Source: an uncultured Pseudoflavonifractor sp.
GTDB taxonomy: Bacteria > Bacillota > Clostridia > Oscillospirales > Oscillospiraceae
Assembly (NCBI GenBank): GCA_947651395.1
Contig: CANSYW010000020.1
Span: 1 to 32,807 of the forward strand
DNA: 32,807 bases
Direction of reading: 5' to 3'
The notes under the pieces are model-generated. The model did not search any database and was not told the DNA's origin. It saw nothing but the letters and a program-made list of their open reading frames with translations. The position numbers were made by a program, and so were the translations under genes. This document shows positions 8,803-15,802 of the stretch, one piece after another (the stretch's first letter is position 1; each line of letters begins with the position of its first letter).

Positions 8803-9040
8803 TACAGAAAGCGATGACCGGGAAAAGTAAGCGGATCATTCCAGCTGGAGAGAGGGGCCGGACGGTGCAAGGCCCCCTGGAGACCGCCCAAGGCGCCCGG
8901 GAGCCGCGGGGAGGAAATGCCCCGCCGGAAGCCCACCGTTACCGGGTCAGAGCGTCCCCCGCGCAAGGGGGAAATTCAGGTGGGACCACGGGCTTTTATA
9001 AGTTCGCCCTGAGCCTATACGGCTCAGGGCATTTTTGTTT
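8803..9040 (+). promoter_or_regulatory. Glycine T-box riboswitch (tRNA-sensing leader of glyS)
   Basis: Uncharged tRNA-Gly binding should favour an antiterminator and permit glyS transcription. Stem I spans about 8811-8907: GATGA kink motif, CCGGG (8818-8822) paired with CCCGG (8896-8900), AGTA (8826-8829), GCGG/CCGC, CCAG/CTGG and the AGAGAG plus GGTGCAAG distal elements. The 3' side of the specifier loop reads CAAGGCG, giving GGC (glycine) at 8892-8894. A CCCCC-GCGCAA-GGGGG stem precedes the T-box AGGTGGGACCACG (8978-8990). The competing terminator is 9006-9040. The variable base in TGGN is G (8984), whereas A is usual for glycine T-boxes. Confidence 0.93.
9006..9040 (+). terminator. T-box conditional terminator
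   Basis: Perfect 10-bp stem GCCCTGAGCC (9006-9015) / GGCTCAGGGC (9021-9030) with a 5-nt loop, followed by ATTTTTGTTT. CCCTG in its left arm can instead pair with the CAGG preceding the T-box TGGN, giving the antiterminator. Confidence 0.9.
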
Positions 9041-9074
9041 TGAGTCGAATATCATTGAAAGGGAGCGATATATT

Positions 9075-10484
9075 ATGGATCACAGCGAAAAGACAATGGA
9101 GCAGATCGTCAATCTCTGTAAGGGGCGGGGCTTCGTCTACCCGGGCAGCGAGATCTACGGCGGCCTTGCCAACTCCTGGGACTACGGCCCTCTGGGCGTG
9201 GAGTTCAAAAACAACGTGAAGAAGGCCTGGCTCAAGAAGTTTGTCCAGGAGAGCCCCTACAACGTGGGCCTGGACGCCGCCATCATCATGAATCCCCAGA
9301 CCTGGATCACCACCGGCCATGTGGCCGGCTTCTCCGACCCCCTGCTGGACTGCAAGGCCTGCAAGGCCCGGCACCGGGCCGACAAGCTCATCGGGGACGC
9401 CCACCCCGAGGCCAACCCCGACGCCATGGATTTTGACCAGATGGACGAGTTCATCGCCTCCCATGGGGATGTTTTGTGCCCGGTGTGCGGCAAGCACGAC
9501 TTCACCCCCATCCGGAAGTTCAACCTGATGTTCAAGACCCAGATCGGCGTCACCGAGGACTCCTCCTCCACCGTCTATCTCCGGCCCGAGACCGCCCAGG
9601 GCATCTTCCTCAACTTCAACAACATCCAGCGCACCACCCGGAAGAAGCTGCCCTTCGGTGTGTGTCAGGTGGGCAAGGCCTTCCGCAACGAGATCACCCC
9701 GGGCAACTTCACCTTCCGTACCCGGGAGTTCGAGCAGATGGAGTGCGAGTTCTTCTGCGCCCCCGGCACCGACCTGGAGTGGTTCGCCTACTGGAAGGAC
9801 TTCTGCTACAAGTGGCTGCTGAGCCTGGGAATCAAGGAGGAGCATCTGCGCCTCCGGGATCACGAGCCGGCGGAGCTGGCCTTCTACTCCCGGGCCACCA
9901 CCGACATTGAGTACGCCTTCCCCTTCACCGACTGGGGCGAGCTCTGGGGCATTGCCGACCGCACCGACTACGACCTGGGCCGGCACCAGGAGGCCAGCGG
10001 CAAGGACCTGACCTATTACGATCAGGAGAGCAACCAGCACTTCGTCCCCTACGTCATCGAGCCCTCTCTGGGCTGCGACCGGGTGGCACTGGCCTTCCTG
10101 TGCGAGGCCTACGACGAGGAGGTGGTGGACGCCGAGAAGAACGACGTGCGCACCGTGCTGCGCCTCCATCCCTTCCTGGCCCCCTTCAAATGTGCCGTGC
10201 TGCCCCTGAGCAAGAAGCTCTCCGAGCCTGCCCGGGAGATCTATCAGGAGCTGGCCAAGGACTTCATGGTGGACTTCGACGACGCCGGCTCCATCGGCAA
10301 GCGCTACCGCCGCCAGGACGAGATCGGCACCCCCTTCTGTGTCACCGTGGACTTCCAGACCGTGGGCAGCGACACCGAGGAGGCCGACCACTGCGTCACC
10401 GTCCGGGAGCGGGACTCCATGGAGCAGGTGCGTATCCCCGTAAGCGAGCTGAAGGACTACATCGCCAAGCGGGTGGCCTTCTGA
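9075..10484 (+). CDS. glyS: Glycine-tRNA ligase, dimeric alpha2 type
   Basis: Class II aminoacyl-tRNA synthetase charging tRNA-Gly; 469 aa, cytosolic. The N-terminus has [25 protein letters not shown], distinctive for the single-chain GlyRS. A CxxC pair ([21 protein letters not shown]) suggests a zinc-binding insertion. Motif 2 is [19 protein letters not shown] and motif 3 is [10 protein letters not shown], followed by an anticodon-binding domain. The ATG at 9075 has AAGGGAG at 9059-9065. It is a monocistronic unit controlled by the T-box upstream and closed by the terminator at 10503-10534. Confidence 0.98.
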   Translation: MDHSEKTMEQIVNLCKGRGFVYPGSEIYGGLANSWDYGPLGVEFKNNVKKAWLKKFVQESPYNVGLDAAIIMNPQTWITTGHVAGFSDPLLDCKACKARHRADKLIGDAHPEANPDAMDFDQMDEFIASHGDVLCPVCGKHDFTPIRKFNLMFKTQIGVTEDSSSTVYLRPETAQGIFLNFNNIQRTTRKKLPFGVCQVGKAFRNEITPGNFTFRTREFEQMECEFFCAPGTDLEWFAYWKDFCYKWLLSLGIKEEHLRLRDHEPAELAFYSRATTDIEYAFPFTDWGELWGIADRTDYDLGRHQEASGKDLTYYDQESNQHFVPYVIEPSLGCDRVALAFLCEAYDEEVVDAEKNDVRTVLRLHPFLAPFKCAVLPLSKKLSEPAREIYQELAKDFMVDFDDAGSIGKRYRRQDEIGTPFCVTVDFQTVGSDTEEADHCVTVRERDSMEQVRIPVSELKDYIAKRVAF

Positions 10485-10502
10485 GGATATCTATTGATAA
10501 CG

Positions 10503-10534
10503 AAAAACGCCCTCCCGATGGGAGGGCGTTTTTT
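10503..10534. terminator. Bidirectional intrinsic terminator between glyS and pta
   Basis: Perfect 10-bp stem ACGCCCTCCC (10507-10516) / GGGAGGGCGT (10520-10529), flanked by AAAAA on the left and TTTTTT on the right. It serves glyS on plus and, after the intergenic repeat, pta on minus. Confidence 0.9.
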
Positions 10535-10554
10535 CTGCTGTTTGAAGCGGGGCG

Positions 10555-10690
10555 GGCTGTCACGCTGCGAAGCGGACTGGACGCTTCGGGATCTAACTCC
10601 TCCGACTTCGCGCGCCGTTTGCCGGGGCTTCCGCCCCGCCAATCCGTCCGCTCCGCTCCGTCGTTAGCCCCTCAGCAGTCCGCTTCTCCG
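10555..10690 (-). repeat. Structured intergenic repeat, copy 1 (downstream of pta)
   Basis: This lies between the pta stop and its terminator. It is bounded by an 11-bp perfect inverted repeat (GAAGCGGACTG at 10569-10579, CAGTCCGCTTC at 10676-10686). It contains an internal GGGGC-TTCC-GCCCC hairpin near 10624-10637. On the minus strand it carries AGTCGGAGG (10599-10607) and, 29 nt later, CGCAGCGTGACAGCC (10555-10569). The same two words in the same order and spacing occur downstream of the PFOR gene at 31235-31285. No credible reading frame. Confidence 0.65.
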
Positions 10691-10698
10691 CGTTTCTC

Positions 10699-11679
10699 TC
10701 AGCTCAAAGCGGCGGTGATGATGGCCATGGAGTAGACCTCCAGGGCGTTGCAGCCACGGGAGAGGTCATTCACCGGGGCATTGAGGCCCAGGAGGATGGG
10801 GCCGTAAGCGTCAAAGCCGCCCAGCCGCTGGGCGATCTTGTAGCCGATGTTGCCGGCGTTGATATCGGGGAAGATGAAGGTGTTGGCATAGCCCGCCACC
10901 GGGGAGCCGGGGAACTTCAGCTGACCCACCGTGGGGTTGACCGCGGCGTCAAACTGCATCTCACCGTCCACAGGCACGCCTGCCAGAATAGCCTTGGCCT
11001 TCTCGCAGGCGTTGCGCATCTTCTCCACGTCGTCGCCCTTGCCGGAGCCCTTGGTGGAGTAGCTCAGGAAGGCCACCTTGGGATCCACGCCGAAGTGACG
11101 GGCGCACTCGGTGGTCTCCACGGCGATCTCCACCAGCTCGTCCTCGGTGGGGGCGATGTTGATGGCACAGTCGCCCATGGCCAGCACCTCCCGGTCGCCG
11201 GTGGCGTGGTCGCGCACCAGGATGAAGCAGGAGGAGACGATCTTGTTGCCCGGCTTGGTCTTGATGAGCTGGAGGGCGGGACGGACGGTGTCGGCGGTGG
11301 AATAGGTGGCGCCGCCCAGCAGGCAGTCGGCCTCCTTCATCACCACCAGCATGGTGCCGAAGTAGTTGGGCTTCTGGAGCATCTCCCGGCACTGCTCGGG
11401 GGTCATCTTGCCCTTGCGCAGCTCCACCATCTTGTCCACCATCTCGTCCATGCGCTCATAGGTCTTGGGGCTGATGATGCGGGCCCCCCGGATGTTGAAG
11501 CCGGCCTCCTCGGCGGCACGCTTCACCTCGTCCTCCTCACCCACCAGAATGGGGGTCAGCCAGGTGCCGGCCAGCAGACGGCCGCTGGCCTCCAGAATGC
11601 GGGGATCGGTGCCCTCGGTAAAGACGATGGTCTTGGGGTCGTGCTTGAGCTTTTCGATCATGGTTCCAAATCCAAACAT
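10699..11679 (-). CDS. pta: Phosphate acetyltransferase
   Basis: Interconverts acetyl-CoA and acetyl phosphate, feeding substrate-level ATP formation with acetate kinase; 326 aa, the compact Pta form. The N-terminus MFGFGTMIEKLKHDPKTIVF, TEGTDPRILEA, GGATYSTADTVRPALQ, SYSTKGSG, the EMQFDAAVNP region and NTFIFPDINAGNIGYKIAQR are all characteristic. The ATG at 11679 is chosen because GGAGG lies 7 nt upstream. No ackA is present in the window. Its promoter is divergent from the XRE gene. Together with the PFOR gene at 27598 it gives the pyruvate to acetyl-phosphate route. Confidence 0.96.
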   Translation of the reverse strand: MFGFGTMIEKLKHDPKTIVFTEGTDPRILEASGRLLAGTWLTPILVGEEDEVKRAAEEAGFNIRGARIISPKTYERMDEMVDKMVELRKGKMTPEQCREMLQKPNYFGTMLVVMKEADCLLGGATYSTADTVRPALQLIKTKPGNKIVSSCFILVRDHATGDREVLAMGDCAINIAPTEDELVEIAVETTECARHFGVDPKVAFLSYSTKGSGKGDDVEKMRNACEKAKAILAGVPVDGEMQFDAAVNPTVGQLKFPGSPVAGYANTFIFPDINAGNIGYKIAQRLGGFDAYGPILLGLNAPVNDLSRGCNALEVYSMAIITAALS

Positions 11680-11706
11680 GTCATTTCCTCCTGCAATATG
11701 AACTTT

Positions 11707-11722
11707 TTCCCCCAAGGGGGAA
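11707..11722 (-). repeat. GC-rich palindrome in the pta leader
   Basis: TTCCCCC-AA-GGGGGAA is a perfect palindrome lying between the predicted pta transcription start and the ribosome site. It could form a small hairpin affecting leader stability, or be a protein-binding dyad. Confidence 0.4.
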
Positions 11723-11733
11723 TGTTTGTCATC

Positions 11734-11762
11734 ATTATACTCCCGGTTCGATAAAAACTCAA
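11734..11762 (-). promoter_or_regulatory. Promoter of pta
   Basis: Minus-strand TTGAGT (11757-11762), a 17-nt spacer and perfect TATAAT (11734-11739). The leader is about 48 nt. Confidence 0.78.
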
Positions 11763-11794
11763 TGTGAACTTGTCTCTTTTCGCAAAAAATTTCC

Positions 11795-11823
11795 TTTACA
11801 AATCGTATACTTCTGGATATACT
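11795..11823 (+). promoter_or_regulatory. Promoter of the XRE-murE operon
   Basis: TTTACA (11795-11800), a 17-nt spacer and TATACT (11818-11823). GTATAC (11804-11809) and the TATAC in the -10 box form a loose dyad that could be an autoregulatory operator for the XRE protein; this part is speculative. Confidence 0.68.
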
Positions 11824-11867
11824 ATAACTTACTGTTTTTTGTTAAATATATATGGAGTGTGTGATAA

Positions 11868-12578
11868 ATGGAACCCAACAACGATTTTGCCCGATCCCTG
11901 TCCCTGCTGCGCCGCGAGAGGGGCGTGAGCCAGCGCGCCGCCGCCAAAGAGCTGGGCATCAGCCAGGCGCTGCTCAGCCACTATGAAAACGGCGTGCGGG
12001 AGCCCGGTCTGGCCTTTGTGCGCCGGGCCTGCGACTATTATCGGGTGTCCGCCGATTTCCTGCTGGGCCGTGCCCTGACCCGGGACGGCACCACCATCGG
12101 CGCCGAGGAGCTCTACGACGCCTCCGCCGAGAAGGACAACGTCCTCCGGGGGAGCATTGCCGCCACCCTGAACAAAAAGCTGCTGGTGAATTCCATCGGC
12201 GTGCTCTTTGACCTGCTGGGCAAGGCGGGGGGCCGGGGGGCCATCCAGGCCGCCTCCGACTACCTCTCCGCCGCCATCTATAAGCTCTTCCGTCACCTCT
12301 ACCGGGCCACCGGGGCCAGCGAGGATTTCTTCGCCGTGACGGGGGACGCCTTTGTCGCCGGCAGCGCCACCGCCGACATGCTCTACTCCGAGACCGACTA
12401 TGTGGAGGCCCTGGCCCGTCAGGCCAAGGAGAAGGGGAAGGACAGCTTCCCCACCATGAACAACGACGCGTTGAAGGAGGCCTTTCCCCAGGCCCATCAG
12501 TCCTTCCTTCAGCTCATCCACAACACCGGGGAGCGGATCAACTACGACCTGGAAAACCGTTGGAAGGGGAAGAAATGA
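11868..12578 (+). CDS. XRE-family transcriptional regulator coupled to murE
   Basis: 236 aa. The N-terminal HTH_3 domain spans about residues 7-66 (FARSLSLLRRERGVSQRAAAKELGISQ, then LLSHYENGVREPGL and DYYRVSADFLLGR). The remaining 170 residues are a helical region I cannot assign to a known ligand-binding fold. The ATG at 11868 has TGGAG upstream, and no other start fits. Its stop overlaps the MurE start in an ATGA arrangement (12575-12578), so the two proteins are translationally coupled. This suggests that the regulator controls, or responds to, cell-wall precursor synthesis, but no effector can be read from the sequence. Confidence 0.88.
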   Translation: MEPNNDFARSLSLLRRERGVSQRAAAKELGISQALLSHYENGVREPGLAFVRRACDYYRVSADFLLGRALTRDGTTIGAEELYDASAEKDNVLRGSIAATLNKKLLVNSIGVLFDLLGKAGGRGAIQAASDYLSAAIYKLFRHLYRATGASEDFFAVTGDAFVAGSATADMLYSETDYVEALARQAKEKGKDSFPTMNNDALKEAFPQAHQSFLQLIHNTGERINYDLENRWKGKK

Positions 12579-14068
12579 TCGGTTTGGAGCGGCCCCGCCT
12601 CCCTCTGGGGGAGTACTATCAGCTTCTTTTGAAGCACGGCCTGCTGGCCGATCCCACCCCTCTGTCCGCCGACCTCACCAGGCGGGTGGAGGCGGTGACC
12701 TGCGACTCCCGCTCCGCCGTGCCCGGAAGCCTTTTCATCTGCAAGGGGGCCCAATTCAGGCCGGAATATCTGGCCCAGGCCCTGGATCGCGGGGCCTTCG
12801 CCTATGTGAGCGAGACCCCCTATGACCTCCCCGCCCCCTGCCTCCGGGTCACCGACGTGCGCGCCGCCATGGGCCTGCTGGCCGATGCCGCCTGGGGCCA
12901 CCCCTCGGGAAAGCTCTCCGTGGTGGGCATTACCGGCACCAAGGGAAAGACCACCACCGCCTATTTTCTCAAGTCCGTTCTGGACTGCTGGCGGGAAAAG
13001 GAGGGGCTCCACGGGGTGGGGCTGCTCTCCACCATCGTCACCGACGACGGCGCCCAGCGCAAGCCCGCCGTCCTTACCACGCCGGAGCCACTGGATCTCC
13101 AGCGGCATCTGTGGAACGCGGCCAATACCGGCTGCGGCTGCGTGGTGATGGAGTGCTCCAGTCAGGCGCTGAAATACGGCCGCATGACCGGGGTGGATCT
13201 GGCCGTGGCCGCCTTTCTCAACATCGGGGAGGATCACATCAGTCCCCATGAGCATCCCACGGCGGAGGACTATTTTCAGTCCAAACTGAAGATATTTGAC
13301 CGGGCCAGGGCCGCCGTGGTCAATCTGGACAGCGATAGGTTCGGGGAGGTGCTCGACGCCGCGCAGCGGTGCGGAAAATTCAGCGCCTACTCCCTCAAAT
13401 ATGTCCGCGGCATGAGCCGCACCCCGGAGGGTATGGCCTTTACGGTCCGTATCGGGGAGGACGACCAGCCCTTTTCCATCCCCATGACCGGGGATTTCAA
13501 CGTCTCCAACGCCCTGTGCGCCATCTCGGTGAGCGCCATGCTGGGGGCCCCCCTGTGGGCCATCCAACAGGGCCTGGCCCAGGCCCGGGTCCCCGGCCGC
13601 ATGGAGACCTACGCCGCCGGCGGCAGGACCGTCATCGTGGACTACGCCCACAACGGCATGTCCCTGGAGGCCCTTTTGCGCTCCATCCGGGCCGATTACC
13701 CCGCCGCCCCCGTGACGGTGGTCTTCGGCTGTACCGGAGGCAAGGGCCTGGATCGCCGGGAGGGCATGGGCAGGGCGGCCGGCGCCATGGCCGACCGGAT
13801 TATTCTCACTGAGGACGACCCGGGCCCCGAGGCGGTGGAGGACATCTGCGCCGAGATCGGGCGGTATATCGCCCCCTTCGGCAAGGACTATACCGTCATT
13901 CCCGACCGGGAGGCGGCCGTCCGCACGGCGATCGGGACCGCCCCGGAGGGGGCGGTGGTGGTGCTGGCGGGTAAGGGCAGCGAGAGCGCCCAGAAGCGGA
14001 AGAACGGCTCCGAGCCCTGCGTCCCCGACGGAATGCTGGCGAAAAAATATCTGGGCCTGCCCCTGTGA
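12575..14068 (+). CDS. murE: UDP-N-acetylmuramyl-tripeptide ligase, streptococcal-type MurE
   Basis: Adds the third stem-peptide residue to UDP-MurNAc-L-Ala-D-Glu; 497 aa, cytosolic. The ATP P-loop is GITGTKGKTTT (118-128), then TTPEP (168-172) and MECSSQALKYGRM (192-204), where Q replaces the His of the common E-x-SSHAL motif. FLNIGEDHISPHEHPTAEDYF (214-234) and K237, the likely carbamylated lysine, follow. The C-terminal domain has DYAHNG and LTEDDPGPE (411-419) where meso-DAP enzymes carry DNPR. These variants match streptococcal L-Lys MurE rather than DAP-type MurE. Start overlaps the XRE stop; GGAAGGGG is the ribosome site. It may be an accessory second MurE. The added amino acid is unproven. 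Confidence 0.88.
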   Translation: MIGLERPRLPLGEYYQLLLKHGLLADPTPLSADLTRRVEAVTCDSRSAVPGSLFICKGAQFRPEYLAQALDRGAFAYVSETPYDLPAPCLRVTDVRAAMGLLADAAWGHPSGKLSVVGITGTKGKTTTAYFLKSVLDCWREKEGLHGVGLLSTIVTDDGAQRKPAVLTTPEPLDLQRHLWNAANTGCGCVVMECSSQALKYGRMTGVDLAVAAFLNIGEDHISPHEHPTAEDYFQSKLKIFDRARAAVVNLDSDRFGEVLDAAQRCGKFSAYSLKYVRGMSRTPEGMAFTVRIGEDDQPFSIPMTGDFNVSNALCAISVSAMLGAPLWAIQQGLAQARVPGRMETYAAGGRTVIVDYAHNGMSLEALLRSIRADYPAAPVTVVFGCTGGKGLDRREGMGRAAGAMADRIILTEDDPGPEAVEDICAEIGRYIAPFGKDYTVIPDREAAVRTAIGTAPEGAVVVLAGKGSESAQKRKNGSEPCVPDGMLAKKYLGLPL

Positions 14069-14104
14069 CGGTGGGAGCCGGGGCGGCCCGGAGGGAAAGA
14101 CAGA

Positions 14105-14233
14105 TTGAACGATTGGAGCGGCCGACCCTTCACGATATAGCTCCTCCGTGCCTGCGTGTGCTTTTTGCGCTTGCGGGCAGGGAGAGTATATCGTTTTGGG
14201 TGGCCGCTCCGCTTTTTAGGCTGTACCGTTCAA
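14105..14233. repeat. Long imperfect hairpin (about 129 nt) after murE
   Basis: Nested complementary arms run inward: TTGAACG (14105-14111)/CGTTCAA (14227-14233); GGAGCGGCC (14115-14123)/GGCCGCTCC (14202-14210); CCC (14126-14128)/GGG (14198-14200); ACGATATA (14132-14139)/TATATCGT (14187-14194); CTCC/GGAG; TGCCTGC (14149-14155)/GCGGGCA (14173-14179, one G-U). A GCTTTTT tract follows the second arm on plus, so it may end the murE transcript. It is far larger than the other terminators here; a MITE-like element or structured RNA is possible. Confidence 0.7.
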
Positions 14234-14272
14234 AGGGCGATCGCCTGATCTGTGGACGTGCCGGTCTGACTG

Positions 14273-14878
14273 TTATCCGTTGAGCTTTTCTACGGTATGG
14301 ACGATCCGCTCCGCCAGGCTGCGCATGATCCCGAGCCCCTCTTCATCTTCGGCTGCGTTGACGGCTCCGCCCTTGCCGGCCACTCCCATATTCCAATATG
14401 TGTTGCCTACGATAATGCAGTCATTGCAGGCGGCCCACATCAGGAGCTCCGACAGGGCCAAAGCCTGACCGGTGCGCTGCGCCACGCTGATGGGGGCGAT
14501 GACTTTTCCGGAAAACGCGTTGCCCGACCACTGGTAGTTTTCTCCCGTCGCCTTCATCGCGTTAGAGGCCCAACGGCCCGAAAAACCGGCCCGATCCAAC
14601 AGGGCCTTCATTTCGGCGGTCATGGACGCGGGATAGACGGGCGTGGCCAGCAAGATGGCGTCCGCACGGGCCATTTCATCAAAAATTGCCGGGAAGTCGT
14701 CCTCTACAACACAGTGCTTGGCCGACACACAGACATGGCAGGCGCGCCCCCCTCGCCTCTGATTTTGGGGTCGGTCTGTACAAGGCAGAAATATGAAAAA
14801 TGAATCATCTATTATTTTATTGCTATAATAACAGGCTGGCGAGGGAGTGTCAACTAGGTTTTTGGGCAAAATAGACAA
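14273..14878 (-). pseudogene. 5'-truncated NAD(P)H-dependent FMN reductase/flavodoxin-like remnant
   Basis: From about 14752 downward the frame matches the NADPH-dependent FMN reductase/iron-sulfur flavoprotein family: ACHVCVSAKHCVVEDDF, ATPVYPASMTAEMKALLDRAG, and a C-terminal NMGVAGKGGAVNAAEDEEGLG. The expected N-terminal 40-50 residues, including the GSPRxxGNT flavin-phosphate loop, are missing. The upstream in-frame sequence resembles no flavoprotein and holds a sigma-A promoter at 14825-14853. The first codon of the open frame (14878) is a TTG upstream of that promoter, and the first in-frame ATG is at 14674. So a promoter-bearing fragment seems joined to a decapitated gene. Expression of a non-FMN-binding product cannot be excluded. 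Confidence 0.65.
14800..14853 (-). promoter_or_regulatory. Promoter and operator-like word upstream of the flavoprotein remnant
   Basis: Minus-strand TTGACA (14848-14853), a 17-nt spacer and TATTAT (14825-14830). Fourteen nt beyond the -10 comes AGATGATTCAT (14800-14810), the same 11-mer found 15 nt beyond the -10 of the symporter operon. Both spacers also contain CTCGCC. Confidence 0.7.
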
Positions 14879-14908
14879 AAATCTGCCGGGGGAGGATGCG
14901 CTTTACAC

Positions 14909-14937
14909 TTGCAAGAACTCTGTCGGCATGATAGAAT
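14909..14937 (+). promoter_or_regulatory. Promoter of the tetR gene
   Basis: TTGCAA (14909-14914), a 17-nt spacer and TAGAAT (14932-14937), about 30 nt upstream of the tetR ATG. Confidence 0.65.
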
Positions 14938-14967
14938 AGCACAACACCAAAGGAAAGAGGACGGGTC

Positions 14968-15579
14968 ATGGCGGAAAACGCGAAAGAACTGCTGGCCAAC
15001 CAGCCCAAAACCAAACGGGGACAGGAGACCCTCCGGCGCATTTGCGGCGCGGCGGAGGAACTCTTTTGCGAAAAGGGCTACTACGAGACCTCCATCACCG
15101 ACATCACCGGGAAGGCCGGTGTGGGCGCCGGGACGTTTTATATTTACTTTGAGAGCAAGCTGGCCCTGTACGAGTATCTTCTGGTGCAATACAGCCATGA
15201 GATCCGAAAGCAGCTGAGTATCGCCGTGGCGGGCTGTGCCACCCGGCGGGAGATGGAGCGGGAAGGCCTGCGGGCCTGGCTGAACTTTATATTGGAGCAC
15301 AAGTATGTGTTCAACATTACCTGGGAAGCTATGTTTATCGACAAAAAGCTTTTTGACGAATACTACGCAAGCTTCTCCCGGGCCTACATGAAGCGTCTGG
15401 AGGTGGCCCAGAAGGCCGGCGAGGTCAGGAAGATCGACCTGGAGGTACTGAGCTTTGCCCTGATGGGGATCACCAATTTTGTGGGCTTGCACTGGGTGGT
15501 ATTCAAGGAAGAGAAAAATTTTGATCATGTGGTGGATCAGGTCATGAAATTTCTGGACGGGATGTTTTCTGAGGCGTGA
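14968..15579 (+). CDS. TetR/AcrR-family transcriptional regulator
   Basis: 203 aa. The N-terminal TetR HTH is clear: RICGAAEELFCEKGYYETSITDIT, then KAGVGAGTFYIYFESKLALYEYLL (residues about 24-72). The C-terminal ligand-binding region is helical (YVFNITWEAMFIDKKLFDEYY onward) and does not name a ligand. The ATG at 14968 has AGAGGA upstream. It has its own promoter and terminator and lies directly ahead of the symporter/acyl-CoA operon, so it most likely represses that operon in response to the acid or its CoA ester. The dyad at 15715-15738 and the palindrome at 15631-15653 are candidate operators. Confidence 0.92.
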   Translation: MAENAKELLANQPKTKRGQETLRRICGAAEELFCEKGYYETSITDITGKAGVGAGTFYIYFESKLALYEYLLVQYSHEIRKQLSIAVAGCATRREMEREGLRAWLNFILEHKYVFNITWEAMFIDKKLFDEYYASFSRAYMKRLEVAQKAGEVRKIDLEVLSFALMGITNFVGLHWVVFKEEKNFDHVVDQVMKFLDGMFSEA

Positions 15580-15581
15580 GA

Positions 15582-15628
15582 AATGCCCGTGCCCGCAAGG
15601 TTTTGCGGACACGGGCATTCTTATTTCC
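15582..15628 (+). terminator. Terminator of the tetR gene
   Basis: AATGCCCGTG (15582-15591) plus CCGCAA (15593-15598) pairs with TTGCGG (15603-15608) plus CACGGGCATT (15610-15619), with one C/A mismatch and a 4-nt loop. CTTATTTCC follows. It starts 3 nt after the stop. Confidence 0.85.
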
Positions 15629-15630
15629 TT

Positions 15631-15653
15631 CGATTGGTCATTTTGACCAATCG
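15631..15653. promoter_or_regulatory. Perfect 10-bp palindrome, candidate regulator site
   Basis: CGATTGGTCA (15631-15640) and TGACCAATCG (15644-15653) around TTT. It sits between the tetR terminator and the operon -35 box (15680) and lacks a T-tract, so a protein-binding dyad upstream of the promoter is likelier than a terminator. Confidence 0.5.
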
Positions 15654-15679
15654 GCATTGATAAGACCGGGAGAAAATTA

Positions 15680-15738
15680 TTGACATTGCTCGCCTTTCGT
15701 GATACTCTCAAAATGAACATGAAAGATGATTCATGTTC
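15680..15738 (+). promoter_or_regulatory. Promoter and dyad operator of the symporter/acyl-CoA operon
   Basis: TTGACA (15680-15685), a 17-nt spacer and TACTCT (15703-15708). At the predicted start lies a perfect 9-bp inverted repeat GAACATGAA (15715-15723) / TTCATGTTC (15730-15738) with a 6-nt centre, in the position expected for TetR repression. Its right half contains AGATGATTCAT (15724-15734), shared with 14800-14810. The leader is about 90 nt. Confidence 0.75.
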
Positions 15739-15802
15739 CGTGTTTGGCTCGCGCGCGAGGGTCGAACGTGAAGTTTGTGAGACAGAAAGGGAGGTAATTT
15801 GT

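Noticed and set aside
14105-14233. Long hairpin read as an integron attC site
   Set aside because: The terminal blocks do not fit the RYYYAAC/GTTRRRY core sites, and there is no integrase or cassette array.
14236-14245. GGCGATCGCC palindrome
   Set aside because: A single short palindrome with no repeat pattern or associated gene; expected by chance in GC-rich DNA.
15680-15802. N-terminal extension of the small membrane protein from the start at 15680
   Set aside because: This region holds the promoter and operator dyad, and the ATG at 15803 has a strong GGGAGG ribosome site.
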